Positions 35,137 through 44,697 of a stretch of 64,000 bases of DNA are shown here, piece by piece (within the stretch, counting starts at the first letter, position 1; the number at the start of each line of letters is the position of its first letter). Made by a program: the position numbers and the translations under genes. Source of the stretch: G963665085 sp963665085 (GTDB lineage: Bacteria; Bacteroidota; Bacteroidia; Bacteroidales; JAAAOM01); contig CAXXXS010000001.1 in the NCBI GenBank assembly GCA_963665085.2, positions 1,984,001 through 2,048,000 of the forward strand. Reading direction: 5' to 3'. Under the pieces are notes generated by a model that was not told where the DNA came from, made no database searches, and saw only the letters and a list, made by a program, of their open reading frames with translations.

Positions 35137-36286
35137 ATGCTGGGATTTAAAATAGATTTTGATAAAAGAATTTTTGGGTTTGATTTATTGCGGGCTTTCG
35201 CAATATTTTGTGTCGTCCATGGTCACGGAAAGAATCTATTAAAAGGTAGTTTGTTTGAAGGATTTCCTTGGATAAGATTACCTCATGGAGTGGATATATT
35301 CTTTGTGATTAGCGGGTTTTTAATAGGATATAGTTTTATTGTAAATTCTAATCGAACTCATGGTAAACTTACTTTAAGTAAGGCGTTAAACTTTTGGAAG
35401 CGTTCAGCATTAAGGATTCTTCCAAATTATTTTTTAATCCTTGGGATTAATTATTTATTAGTAAAAAGGGGGATTCTAAATGGTTCAATTGATAATTTAA
35501 GTATTTGGAAATTCATAACATTTACTCAAAACTTATTTTATCCATTCTATGATTTTTTCTGGGAATCATGGAGTTTAGCTACTCAGGAATGGTTTTATCT
35601 CTTGTTCCCAATATTTCTTATGCTACTTAGTAAAAAGTATAAAATAAAATATGTTATTCCATTTATATGTTTGCTATTTATTGTAGGATCAATGATATAT
35701 CGATTAAGTATAAGCAATTTAGAGTATAACGGTTTTACGTGGGATGTCAATTTCAAAAAAGTAGCATTATCAAGAATTGACTGTGTATATTTTGGCGTGA
35801 TTACTGCCTGGTTTCGGTTCTATTTTAAGGAGGCCTGGATAAGGTATGCAAAACCTATGTTTTTTATAGGTTTATTTCTTTTTTTATTTATTACTTACAT
35901 TCCAGAAGATCTAAATTCTTTTTACACTAAAGTTTTCTACTTAAGTATACCACCCATATATATCTTTATGGTTTCCGTTAATTGACAGGTTAAAAGACGC
36001 AAAAACATTATTAGCTAGAGTTATAACTTATTTTAGTGTTTTGTCTTATGCCATGTACCTATTTAATTTAATGGTTAGCCAAATATTCAACAAATATTAT
36101 TCAGAGGTTTTGGTAAATCATGCAACATTTAAATATTTAATATATTGGGGAATTACTATTCTTTTTTCTTATCTACTTTATATACTATATGAGCATCCAA
36201 TTTCAACCTTTGGAAATAAATTATTACATACAACAAAAATGATGTATAAAAGAATAGGATTAACAACGAATAATAAAACTAATTGA
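35137..36286 (+). pseudogene. Acyltransferase-3 family gene broken by a frameshift
   Basis: The first frame (35137-35985, 282 residues) carries acyltransferase-3 hallmarks: FGFDLLRAFAIFCVVHGHGKN, HGVDIFFVISGFLIGYSF, WSLATQEWFYLLFPIFLM. It ends at TGA just after IPPIYIFMVSVN. One base later in phase, the sequence reads FPLIDRLKDAKTLLARVITYFSVLSYAMYLFN and continues to a normal family C-terminus ending at 36286. The break therefore lies around 35965-35985, and the joined product would be about 382 residues, the usual length. This may be a real inactivating indel, phase variation or a sequencing error; there is no long homopolymer at the site. Confidence 0.85.
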
Positions 36287-36386
36287 GATGAATAGTATGT
36301 AAGGTGACCTCAAATTTTGGTTCAAACATTATTTTTAAATATAAATAATGTTTGATAATTAAAATATTTGTGCATGAAACAACTGA

Positions 36387-36419
36387 ACTCTCTGCGTAAA
36401 CTCCGCGTTCTCAGCGGTT
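36387..36419. repeat. Solo CTCTGCG/CTCAGCGGTT repeat
   Basis: CTCTCTGCGTAAACTCCGCG followed by TTCTCAGCGGTT is the same motif family as the inverted ends of the GxxExxY element at 39611-39894. It sits in the 147-base gap between the broken acyltransferase and the second MBOAT gene. Confidence 0.6.
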
Positions 36420-36433
36420 AAAATTCCCTTTTT

Positions 36434-38092
36434 TTAAAACTGAAAATAAATAAATGGTTGTAAGTCAGCAGAGACAGATTGGTAGATAATAAATACCACC
36501 AAAGCAGAAATCAATATTTTCGCCCAGATAGGAGTTTCGATAAACCAATCTCTGTATCTTACCTTTAATGATTCAGGAAGCCAGTGGATAATAAGACCGA
36601 GAAAAAACACAAGCAAAACTTTATAATAGGCACCAATCATCGTGGGGACATTCTGCCAATCAAAACTAGTTGTGATTTGATTTAGCATATCGTATGTGCC
36701 CTGCATGGTTTCGCCACGGAACCAGATTCGTGTAAATGTTATAAATGTAAAAGTGAAAAATACCTTCCAGGCATGAACAAGCCAGAAATTGCTTTTTTCA
36801 TACGGACTTATTTTTCTCCAGAATTTATAAGTAACCAGGCCGATTCCATTTAAACCGCCCCAAAGTACGAATGTCCAACTCGAACCATGCCATAAGCCAC
36901 CAATTAACATCGTTAACATCAGGTTAATGTTTGTGCTTACGGTAAGTTTAAATTTGGGGAAATACCATGTTAGTAACCAAACAATTAAAATTACAGCTCC
37001 CATTATTGGGACGATGGTTAAGTTTCCGGTAAGTAAAACGATAAAAATAAAGATAACAGTTAAGCTGATATAGCTAAACGAAGAACCACCCCGGTTACCT
37101 CCCATAGGGATATATAAGTAATCTTTCAGCCATGATGAGAGTGAAATATGCCAGCGTTTCCAGAATTCACTTACACTGGTTGCTTTGTAGGGCGAATTGA
37201 AGTTTTTAGGGAGATAAAAACCCATAAGCAGAGCAACACCTATAGCAATATCTGTATACCCGGAGAAGTCACAATATACTTGTAAAGAATACCCATAGAG
37301 GCCCATGAGATTCTCAAAACCAGAATACGATGATGGATTAGCAAATACCCTGTCGATAAGATTAACAGCAATATAGTCGCCAATGAACATCTTTTTCATT
37401 AATCCTTTTAGGATAAGATAGATGCCGTAACCAAATTCACGATTCGATAGAGAATAATTTTTATATAGTTGAGGAATAAAATCAGCAGCGCGTACAATAG
37501 GGCCGGCTACCAGTTGAGGAAAAAACGAAACGTAAAATCCAAAATCGAGAAGACTATTTACGGGTTTTATTTTTTCTTTATAAATATCTAATGAGTAGCT
37601 TATTGTTTGAAAAGTAAAAAACGAGATTCCTACAGGAGGCAACATTCTATCGATATCGAAAGTAGTTCCCAGCAGTTTATTCGACCATAATGCAGAATGG
37701 GTGATAACCTCCAGGTTTGTATGAAAGACAGTATTTATTGTTTCTGTGAAAAAGTAATCATATTTAAAAAAGCCTAAAACAGCAAGATTTATAAATATAC
37801 TTGATGCGACATAGAGTTTTTTTGATAGTTTCGAATTTGCCCTGTAGATAGCCTTTCCTATAAAAAAGTCGGTAAGCGTAGAGAAGATTAAAATAAAAAA
37901 GAATAATCCCCCTGTTTTGTAATAAAAGAATAAGCTAACAAAGAATAAATAAGCGTTTCTGAGCGATTTATTTTTGTAAATAAAAGAGTAAAAAAGCAAT
38001 ACAACAGCAAAGAATCCCCAAAAGAAAAACCGGGTGAAAATCAGGGGTGAATTCTGATTAAAAAGGAATATGTTTTTTAATGTTTCTATCAT
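36434..38092 (-). CDS. MBOAT family O-acyltransferase (second copy)
   Basis: The 552-residue AlgI/DltB-like protein has FTFQTISYSLDIYKEK, FFPQLVAGPIVRAADF, YCDFSGYTDIAIGVALLMGF, EFWKRWHISLSSWLKDYLYIPMGGNRGG and GGLWHGSSWTFVLWGGLNGIG (catalytic His near 400). It is about 75 residues longer than the MBOAT at 29004, mainly through an extra membrane-loop insertion after the first GGNRGG segment. It is followed downstream (minus strand) by the broken acyltransferase and preceded by two SGNH proteins, forming a second acylation unit with a different acceptor or acyl group (inference). Confidence 0.93.
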   Translation of the reverse strand: MIETLKNIFLFNQNSPLIFTRFFFWGFFAVVLLFYSFIYKNKSLRNAYLFFVSLFFYYKTGGLFFFILIFSTLTDFFIGKAIYRANSKLSKKLYVASSIFINLAVLGFFKYDYFFTETINTVFHTNLEVITHSALWSNKLLGTTFDIDRMLPPVGISFFTFQTISYSLDIYKEKIKPVNSLLDFGFYVSFFPQLVAGPIVRAADFIPQLYKNYSLSNREFGYGIYLILKGLMKKMFIGDYIAVNLIDRVFANPSSYSGFENLMGLYGYSLQVYCDFSGYTDIAIGVALLMGFYLPKNFNSPYKATSVSEFWKRWHISLSSWLKDYLYIPMGGNRGGSSFSYISLTVIFIFIVLLTGNLTIVPIMGAVILIVWLLTWYFPKFKLTVSTNINLMLTMLIGGLWHGSSWTFVLWGGLNGIGLVTYKFWRKISPYEKSNFWLVHAWKVFFTFTFITFTRIWFRGETMQGTYDMLNQITTSFDWQNVPTMIGAYYKVLLVFFLGLIIHWLPESLKVRYRDWFIETPIWAKILISALVVFIIYQSVSADLQPFIYFQF

Positions 38093-38174
38093 CCTTCTGA
38101 ATAGTATTTAGAGACTGTTTTATTTTTTTTAAATTTCTTTTGACTTAGTAATTCTTTTTTTTCTAAATCCCCAT

Positions 38175-38275
38175 CAAATGGCAACCTTCGCCATCTTTGG
38201 CGTTGCAACAAAGGTTCTACTTGTGTTGTAGAGCTTCTTTAAATCCTCCTTTCAGGAGGATTTAGGAGGTCGTCT
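38175..38275. repeat. Cluster of small hairpins including a CCTCC palindrome
   Basis: Three stems follow each other: GCAAC...CGCCA/TGGCG...TTGC (about 38181-38206), TCTAC/GTAGA (about 38216-38232) and AAATCCTCCT/AGGAGGATTT (38241-38263), the last followed by AGGAGGTCGTC. The third matches the repeats at 55025-55081 and 55933-55976. It lies in the 253-base gap after the SGNH gene at 38346; nothing else is seen there. Confidence 0.6.
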
Positions 38276-38345
38276 TGTTTATTAGGCTGATGTATTATTT
38301 CATTATTAATAAATTTAAACAGAAACTTTATGTATTTTACATCAA

Positions 38346-39602
38346 TTATTTTTTCATTATAAAATCCAAATGGTTGTCATAACTTTTTAAAATTGCATTA
38401 AAAAGCAAATCACCTTTCAACATATATCCTTTGTAGTTGAAATGAATCTTATCATATTTAGCTAATCCTTCTCTTTGCCATACGAAAATTGAATTTAACC
38501 CTCCCATGATCTCGTAGAAATCCCAAACTCCACAATTATGTTCTTTGGCTAGTTCAATAATGACTTCTTCAATCTTAGCGGTATTTTTATTTATATATTT
38601 TCGGTAAAGATAGCTGTCGTTCGGAACGGTCAGCAGAATTGCTGCATCCGGACTGGCATTTCTTATTTTTTGTATGAGTGAATCATAATTTAATTTATAT
38701 AAATCGCGGTTAAAGTTTCTGGTGTTGCCGTCATTGGTTCCAATTGAAATTACTACTAAATCAGGGTTTACTACGGATAACTGTTCCTCAAATAATTGAC
38801 ATTTTAAATAGGATGGAAGACTGGATCCATTTATTCCTATAGAATTATAAACTACTCCGGGATTATCATTTATTAATTCAAATCCATAAAGTGTGAAATT
38901 ATTTTGTATACTGTCTGTTTTTTCAAGAGAGAAAAACAATGTGTCAACATATTCTTTTAAAGTGTATTCTATAATTCCTTTTTTATAATCAAAGGATTTT
39001 GATTTTATGATGTTTTTATTTACTACAGGTATAAATGAGTTGGTATCAAGGGATGTATAAATTCGGACTTTGTTAAAATCGTAGAAGTCTGTGCTGTCTG
39101 GATTAATTGCAATTTCAATTGTAGAGTTTGAATTTTGTGTGTAACCAGCAATCCCCATTACACCGAGGGTGCATTGTTTTTTGTTCTGTGTGTTCTTACA
39201 ATAATCCCATTCTCCTGTAAAATGTACCCGGTAGTTTCCTGGATTATTGGTTTGGGCAATTCTAAATGGGAAAATTAAACCTCTCCCCCCATTTGCCCCA
39301 GGCATAAAGGTCTGTAAACGATATCTGAGCCGGTGCGTGTAAATATCAGCCTGTATATGTGAACCGCCAAAATGGACGATGTTAAGTTTTCCTTTTCCAT
39401 AAAAATTGATACTGTCATATTTACTAAAGAAGTTTTCAAACTGACTACTATCTGAAAAAAACTGTATAATGTTTTTATCATAGTGAATAAAATTATATTC
39501 AGGAATTTGATATGGATATTCATAAACCTGGGAAAAACTAAAAAATGAAATAAAAAGTAATTGTAATCCTATGATAATGTTTTTTGTCATCCGTTCCTTC
39601 AT
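38346..39602 (-). CDS. Secreted SGNH/GDSL-like hydrolase
   Basis: The 418-residue protein has a signal peptide (start at MKERMTKN or at the second Met). Blocks of the SGNH fold appear in order: IVHFGGSHIQAD (nucleophile Ser, in GGS instead of GDS), a beta-rich insert of about 180 residues with FYGFELINDNPGVVYNSIGINGSSL, then VVISIGTNDGN (block III) and KIHFNYKGY (block V His). In Bacteroidota such proteins often act as esterases or acyltransferases next to MBOAT genes. The Gly replacing Asp in block I is also found in relatives, so loss of function is not implied. Confidence 0.82.
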   Translation of the reverse strand: MKERMTKNIIIGLQLLFISFFSFSQVYEYPYQIPEYNFIHYDKNIIQFFSDSSQFENFFSKYDSINFYGKGKLNIVHFGGSHIQADIYTHRLRYRLQTFMPGANGGRGLIFPFRIAQTNNPGNYRVHFTGEWDYCKNTQNKKQCTLGVMGIAGYTQNSNSTIEIAINPDSTDFYDFNKVRIYTSLDTNSFIPVVNKNIIKSKSFDYKKGIIEYTLKEYVDTLFFSLEKTDSIQNNFTLYGFELINDNPGVVYNSIGINGSSLPSYLKCQLFEEQLSVVNPDLVVISIGTNDGNTRNFNRDLYKLNYDSLIQKIRNASPDAAILLTVPNDSYLYRKYINKNTAKIEEVIIELAKEHNCGVWDFYEIMGGLNSIFVWQREGLAKYDKIHFNYKGYMLKGDLLFNAILKSYDNHLDFIMKK

Positions 39603-39610
39603 TTCCTTTT

Positions 39611-39894
39611 AACCGCAGAGGGCGCTGAGGTTCGCTGAGAAGCTCCTGCGCACCTCCGTCTTTTAAGATTTATCTTTCTTTATAGTTATTCACAACTCTT
39701 TTTCAACCTTTAGTCCCGATTCTATTAACTCATAATATAGACATTCTTTATAAACAGACTCTAAAAGACCAGGACCTAATTTTTTATGGACTTTTATAGA
39801 CTTATCTATTATAATTCCTGTGATTTCGTTTGTTTTCATATTTTGTTTATTAATCCCAGTGAAACTCTGCGCTACCTCTGCGCCCTCAGCGGTT
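39611..39894. mobile_element. Inverted-repeat element carrying a truncated GxxExxY gene
   Basis: The left end AACCGCAGAGGGCGCTGAGG (39611-39630, continuing TTCGCTGAG) and the right end (39862-39894), whose complement begins AACCGCTGAGGGCGCAGAGG, form roughly 30-base imperfect inverted repeats. They enclose the GxxExxY fragment at 39690-39839. The arrangement looks like a small mobile unit whose cargo has decayed. It fills most of the 344-base gap between two SGNH genes. GxxExxY genes flanked by such repeats are something I recall from other genomes; the mechanism of movement is unknown. Confidence 0.65.
39690..39839 (-). pseudogene. GxxExxY protein, N-terminal fragment
   Basis: The 49-residue frame reads GIIIDKSIKVHKKLGPGLLESVYKECL and on to SGLKVEKEL before a TGA. 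GPGLLESVY is the diagnostic GxxExxY motif. Intact family members run to about 125 residues and carry PD-(D/E)XK-like catalytic residues in the missing part, so this copy is truncated. What follows the stop is repeat DNA, so loss occurred by deletion or recombination at the repeat. Confidence 0.8.
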
Positions 39895-39906
39895 TAATCT
39901 TTTAAT

Positions 39907-39937
39907 AACCGCAGAGGACACAGAGATTCGCTGAGAA
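39907..39937. repeat. Additional AACCGCAGAGG...CGCTGAGA repeat next to the GxxExxY element
   Basis: AACCGCAGAGGACACAGAG followed by ATTCGCTGAGA is in the same orientation as the left end of the element and opposite to its right end. It ends directly before the stop of the SGNH gene at 39947. Confidence 0.6.
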
Positions 39938-39946
39938 AATTTCATG

Positions 39947-41425
39947 CTATTCAGTTGTCTCTGCCAGTTCATTTTCTTTTACATATAAATTGTATTCGTA
40001 TATTAAAGCATTATAAAACATTTCAGCGATTATCCGTGCTCCTCTGTAATTAAAATGCACAAAGTCTGTTGATGCAAGAGCTGGTTTTGCAAATACCCAA
40101 CTGGGCATAGAATTTTTTCCACCCATTGCTTCGTACATATCCCAATACATATGGCCTGCTTCAAAAGTTGCTTCTTTTAAAGCATCCCGTATATTCTCAA
40201 GGTTGGAGCGGGTAACATAACGTTGCTTGTCTTTTTCTGACATATCCGAAACACCTATTACAATTATCGGGACATTTGGTACAATCGTTTTTAGTTCATT
40301 TAATTGGTTTGAAAAATATCGTTTGTAGGTCGATTTATTTAAGTAAGGAACAACATTACCACCAAATTGAAGTATGATGAGTTTTACATTTAATTCCTTA
40401 TACATTGTTTTTAGCTGATCCTTTTCAATCTTGGAGAAAATTAACCCTGAACTACCCCTAAGGGCGATATTATCAACGGCAACACCTTTTTTGTTGTCTA
40501 AGGCAATCCCGTAAAATTCAGGACTATGAACGCCACTAAAATTCAATGTAATATTTTTCACAGGCTCATCAAATTTCCATTTTACAATATTGAAACTGGA
40601 ATTTGGGGCCATAACATCTGCATCAAATAATTCACCCTCAACGATAGCTTCATAATATACCGGGGTTTTGTTATACCCCCAGAAAATTCTGCATTGAGTA
40701 AAATCTCTGACAGAAGCGTAGGATTGAACAGCTTCCTCAAAACTTATCGACGCATTAATTTTGTTAGTGTCATTCTTATCGATTGTTTTGTCATGAGGGG
40801 TAAACTGGGAGAAACTGGCAAGAGCGCCATATCTATGATGCGTAATGGTAGTATCCCTGTCTCCATAAAGCGTATACCTATGCCAATCTCCAGTGTTTGT
40901 TTGTTTTATAGAATATTGAAAATCGTAGGGTTGAACGGCAGAAAGAAGTCCCGGGCCCGAGCCTCCAAATTGTTTCTGCATTTTATTGCGGATAAAAGCA
41001 GTCATCCGATCACCTTCAATTTGCGAATCTCCATAATGCATAATCCTGATAAGCTCGTTTGAGTTTTTTAGATTGTGCAAGGTTTTAAAGAATTTGTGCA
41101 GGTTCTTTTTGTTGTTGTCCGCAAATTCAATTTTATGGATTTTCTTTTTGAGTTCACCGGCATTTGCCCGGATGGTATCAAAACCTATTTCTTCAGGCTT
41201 AATATCAATAATTAATGCTGAATCACCAAGCTCCTCGCTTTGTTCAAGAATTCCGCTAATATCTGCATATTCATTATCACTATTCAGGATGAACTCTTTA
41301 AATGTAGGGAATTTTAGCACCAGGTTTTTACCAAGAGTTATTCCCTGCTCAGGGAAATAAAGCATGAGCGCAAAAAGAACTAGAAAAACCGTAACAATAA
41401 AAAACAGGGTTCTTTGAGGTTTCAT
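39947..41425 (-). CDS. Membrane-anchored SGNH hydrolase-like protein
   Basis: The 492-residue protein has an N-terminal membrane anchor (TLFFIVTVFLVLFALMLYF). SGNH blocks are intact: IRIMHYGDSQIEGDRM (block I Ser), LIILQFGGNVVPY (block III region) and DFVHFNYRGARI (block V His). A carbohydrate-binding-like beta insertion of about 170 residues lies between blocks I and III. The gene runs with the SGNH gene at 38346 and the MBOAT at 36434, suggesting these act together on a surface polysaccharide. The ATG at 41425 is preferred over the TTG one codon before. Confidence 0.82.
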   Translation of the reverse strand: MKPQRTLFFIVTVFLVLFALMLYFPEQGITLGKNLVLKFPTFKEFILNSDNEYADISGILEQSEELGDSALIIDIKPEEIGFDTIRANAGELKKKIHKIEFADNNKKNLHKFFKTLHNLKNSNELIRIMHYGDSQIEGDRMTAFIRNKMQKQFGGSGPGLLSAVQPYDFQYSIKQTNTGDWHRYTLYGDRDTTITHHRYGALASFSQFTPHDKTIDKNDTNKINASISFEEAVQSYASVRDFTQCRIFWGYNKTPVYYEAIVEGELFDADVMAPNSSFNIVKWKFDEPVKNITLNFSGVHSPEFYGIALDNKKGVAVDNIALRGSSGLIFSKIEKDQLKTMYKELNVKLIILQFGGNVVPYLNKSTYKRYFSNQLNELKTIVPNVPIIVIGVSDMSEKDKQRYVTRSNLENIRDALKEATFEAGHMYWDMYEAMGGKNSMPSWVFAKPALASTDFVHFNYRGARIIAEMFYNALIYEYNLYVKENELAETTE

Positions 41426-41441
41426 CAACTTCTCGAGGATA

Positions 41442-43007
41442 CTAGTTTGTTTTAATTTTTAACTTTTGACCAGGGTTAATCCTGTCGTTATATCCAAGGT
41501 TATTCCATTTCATTATATCAGAGTCTGAAACACCAGGGTATTTTTTAGCAATATCCCATAAAGTATCTCCGCTTCTCACCGTGTAATATTCAAAATCACC
41601 GGTAAGTCCTGTGCTGGAAGGTTGAGTTGAAGCCTGGGCAACAGTTTTTCCTTCTTTTTTCTGTTTTTCAGCAAAACTCATGGAATCAATATTCTGGTAA
41701 TTTGCGATTACACTTTTTGGTTTGTAGATGGTAAGTTTTTGTCCAGCCCGGATTAGGTTTCTATTTATATTGTTCCAGTATTGGATGTCGCTTAATCGAA
41801 CGTCATACCAATCTGCTATAAAACCTAAATTATCACCGCTTTTAACAACATACGTTAATTTTTCATGATCCTTACTTGGTGGACCTGGTGTTCTGTAAGA
41901 GGAAGTATATTGCTCTGGTGTTACTACTTGCTTTTTAGAATTGAAATATATTGAATCCTTGTAAGCAAATATTGAATCCTGAAAATCAATAAAAGCAGAA
42001 ACTTTATCAATTGGTAGGCGAATTGCTAAAGGTTTACTTTTCCCGGGAACAATATCTTGACGGTATTGCGGGTTCATATCCCTTAATTTTTCTAGCGGGA
42101 TGTCAATTACCCCGGAAATTTGCTCAAGATGAACATTGTCAGCAACAACAATTGTGTCTGAAGCTAATGGTAAATCAATGGCCCTGGCTTTTAAGTTATG
42201 TTCTTCATAATAATTCATGATATATGTTGCTGCTATAAAAGCTGGAACATGCCCCCTTGTTTCTCGTGGAAGATAATAATAAATATCCCAGTAATTTCTT
42301 TTGCCACCTGAACGTCTAATGGCCTTGTTTACATTACCTGGGCCACAATTGTATGCAGCAATTACGAGAATCCAATCTCCGTAGATGTTGTATAGGTCTT
42401 TAACAAATTTTGCTGCTGCATGGGTCGATTTTATTGGATCACGCCTTTCATCAATATAAGAATTAATGGTTAATCCATACAACCTTCCGGTTCCATACAT
42501 AAATTGCCATAATCCTACAGCTTTTGCTTTTGAAAGGGCACGTGGATTTAAAGCCGATTCGATAATCGACATGTACTTCATTTCATTCGGGACATCATAA
42601 TAATCAAAGATGTCGTCAAAAATGGGAAAGTAATAATCAGCCAATCCAAGCATAACTTCTACCTGCTCTGTTCTTTTCTTGGTATAGGCATGAATGTAAT
42701 TCTTAACAATGTTATTATAGCTTAAATCAACAGCAGACGGGATTTTTGACAATCTTTCAATATAAACAGAATCAGGAAACTCCATGATAATGGAATCTTC
42801 TTCTAATACATCAACTATTTTTGAGGTGTCAAAATCAAAAGATTGTTGTACATACCAAAGGTTTAGGAGGCTATCGAGGTTAGCGTCCAGATTAGACTCA
42901 ATAATAAGTTCTTCTTTTGTAATCGGGATAGTATCTGTTGATACCTGAAACGCAAAACTTTGCGAAAAAATATAAGTGCTAATTGCTAATAACTGAATTC
43001 TTCTCAT
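41442..43007 (-). CDS. Membrane-bound lytic murein transglycosylase D-like, with two LysM domains
   Basis: The 521-residue protein has a signal peptide and a family 23 transglycosylase domain (about 115-260): YMSIIESALNPRALSKAKAVGLWQFMYGTGRLYGL, with the catalytic Glu in IIES, plus RRDPIKSTHAAAKFVKDLYNIYGDWILVIAAYNCGPGNVNKAIRRSGG. A linker precedes two LysM motifs, YVVKSGDNLGFIADWYDVRLSDIQYWN (about 387-431) and YTVRSGDTLWDIAKKYPG (about 473-519). It cleaves glycan strands to 1,6-anhydro ends in the periplasm. It follows the SGNH gene by 16 bases. Confidence 0.93.
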   Translation of the reverse strand: MRRIQLLAISTYIFSQSFAFQVSTDTIPITKEELIIESNLDANLDSLLNLWYVQQSFDFDTSKIVDVLEEDSIIMEFPDSVYIERLSKIPSAVDLSYNNIVKNYIHAYTKKRTEQVEVMLGLADYYFPIFDDIFDYYDVPNEMKYMSIIESALNPRALSKAKAVGLWQFMYGTGRLYGLTINSYIDERRDPIKSTHAAAKFVKDLYNIYGDWILVIAAYNCGPGNVNKAIRRSGGKRNYWDIYYYLPRETRGHVPAFIAATYIMNYYEEHNLKARAIDLPLASDTIVVADNVHLEQISGVIDIPLEKLRDMNPQYRQDIVPGKSKPLAIRLPIDKVSAFIDFQDSIFAYKDSIYFNSKKQVVTPEQYTSSYRTPGPPSKDHEKLTYVVKSGDNLGFIADWYDVRLSDIQYWNNINRNLIRAGQKLTIYKPKSVIANYQNIDSMSFAEKQKKEGKTVAQASTQPSSTGLTGDFEYYTVRSGDTLWDIAKKYPGVSDSDIMKWNNLGYNDRINPGQKLKIKTN

Positions 43008-43102
43008 TAATTCAAAATTTTTTAGGATAACAAAGGTATTAATTTAACGTGTATTAATTCTATTCATTGTTTTAAGGCTAATACGAGACAAGTTTTTTTT
43101 TG

Positions 43103-43972
43103 TTAGGCTTGTATTTCTTTTAAATATTGTTTAACATCTTCCAGTAACCAAGAAGGTGTGGAAGTAGCTCCGGATATACCTATTGAATTATTTTTAATTA
43201 GCCATTCTTTTTTTATGTCATCTGTAGAACTAATGAAATAAGAATTTTCATTTGCACTTTTACAGATGTTGAAAAGTACCCTGGCATTTGAACTTTTTGT
43301 ACCACCAACAAAAATGATGATATCATGCTGCTCACAGAATATTTTTAAGTTATCATTTCTATTATGGACCTGTTTGCAGATTGAATTATTAAAATTTATT
43401 TTTTTTGAAGGATCATTGGAAATTTTTTCTTCGAGCTTTTCTTTAATCTTTAAATATTTGTCAAGGCTTTTTGTCGTTTGTGAAAAAAGGTGTGCTGATT
43501 TCAACAATTCTATTTTTTCTAAATCGTCTTCATTTTCTATAACTCGGGTATTTTGTGGGTTTTGTCCTGCTAGACCAATAACTTCGGGATGAGTTTTTTT
43601 TCCATAAATAAATATATCATCTCCGGTCTCTGCCGATTTTTTAACTTTCTTTTGAAGGTTTATTACCAATGGACAAGTAGCATCAATAATCGTTAAGTTA
43701 TTTTTTTTAGCTATTTCATAAGTTTCAGGAGGCTCTCCATGAGCACGAAGTAAAACAGTAGTGTCTTTAAGGTTTTTATATGTATCTAGATTAATTGTAA
43801 TTAAACCGAGTTGTTCTAACCGTTCAACTTCTGCCTCGTTATGAACCATTTCGCCCAGACAATATAAAGTACCGTTTTCTTTTAAATACTCTTCAGCTTT
43901 TTGAATAGCTTTTTCTACTCCAAAACAAAATCCCGCATTTTGATCTACCTGAATGGTTAATTGGTTACTCAT
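43103..43972 (-). CDS. ispH: 4-hydroxy-3-methylbut-2-enyl diphosphate reductase
   Basis: The 289-residue [4Fe-4S] enzyme catalyses the last step of the MEP isoprenoid pathway. Three cluster cysteines are in GFCFGVEKAIQ (Cys16), DATCPLVINLQKKV and NSICKQVHNRNDNL. TTKSLDKY and GISGATSTPSWLLEDV match the family's substrate-binding regions. It overlaps cmk by four bases; porQ-cmk-ispH is a common Bacteroidota arrangement. Confidence 0.95.
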   Translation of the reverse strand: MSNQLTIQVDQNAGFCFGVEKAIQKAEEYLKENGTLYCLGEMVHNEAEVERLEQLGLITINLDTYKNLKDTTVLLRAHGEPPETYEIAKKNNLTIIDATCPLVINLQKKVKKSAETGDDIFIYGKKTHPEVIGLAGQNPQNTRVIENEDDLEKIELLKSAHLFSQTTKSLDKYLKIKEKLEEKISNDPSKKINFNNSICKQVHNRNDNLKIFCEQHDIIIFVGGTKSSNARVLFNICKSANENSYFISSTDDIKKEWLIKNNSIGISGATSTPSWLLEDVKQYLKEIQA

Positions 43973-44667
43973 AAAACATCCAGTTTTTTTAATTCATTCT
44001 GTACCCAGATCCATTCTTCCTCCATAGAAAGGTTACTGTTGTCGAGCAAAAGGGCGCCACTGGCTTGTTTTAATGGGGATTCTTTTCGTGTAGAATCTAT
44101 TTCATCTCGTTTCATGACATTTTCTAGAACATCTTTATACGATACATTGTCACCTTTTTTAATGAGTTCCTGGTATCTGCGTTCTGCCCTGATTTCTGGT
44201 GAAGCGGTGAGAAAAATCTTCAATTCAGCATCAGGAAAAACAACAGTGCCAATATCCCTGCCATCCATTACTATTCCTTTTTTTTGTCCCATATCCTGTT
44301 GCAATGCAACCATTTTTTCTCGTACCTCTTTAATTGCACTAACCTCACTTACATAATTAGAAACTTCTAACGAACGAATTTGTTCTTCAACATTTTTACC
44401 GTTTAATATCAGATCATTAGTTTTTGTATCTGGGTTTTGTTGAAAGTCTATGTTGATTTTTGATAAGGAATTTACAAGAAATTCTGTATTTAGATTACCT
44501 GCACTGAAAAAATTACTTTGCAGGGCAAAAAGTGTTGCTGCCCGGTACATAGCTCCAGTGTCAATATATTTATAGCCCAGGTTTTTTGCAATAAGTTTTG
44601 CAAATGTGCTTTTTCCACATGAAGAATGCCCGTCAATGGCAATTATGATTGCTTTTTTTATCTGCAT
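43969..44667 (-). CDS. cmk: Cytidylate kinase
   Basis: The 232-residue kinase phosphorylates CMP and dCMP. The P-loop is IAIDGHSSCGKSTFAK, followed by YKYIDTGAMYRAATLFA, GIVMDGRDIGTVVFPDAELKIFLTAS and RAERRYQEL. Start at ATG 44667, 30 bases after porQ's stop. The stop overlaps the ispH start, so translation is coupled. Confidence 0.95.
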   Translation of the reverse strand: MQIKKAIIIAIDGHSSCGKSTFAKLIAKNLGYKYIDTGAMYRAATLFALQSNFFSAGNLNTEFLVNSLSKINIDFQQNPDTKTNDLILNGKNVEEQIRSLEVSNYVSEVSAIKEVREKMVALQQDMGQKKGIVMDGRDIGTVVFPDAELKIFLTASPEIRAERRYQELIKKGDNVSYKDVLENVMKRDEIDSTRKESPLKQASGALLLDNSNLSMEEEWIWVQNELKKLDVL

Positions 44668-44697
44668 TGATAGAATTTTCTGTAAAGATAGAATTTA

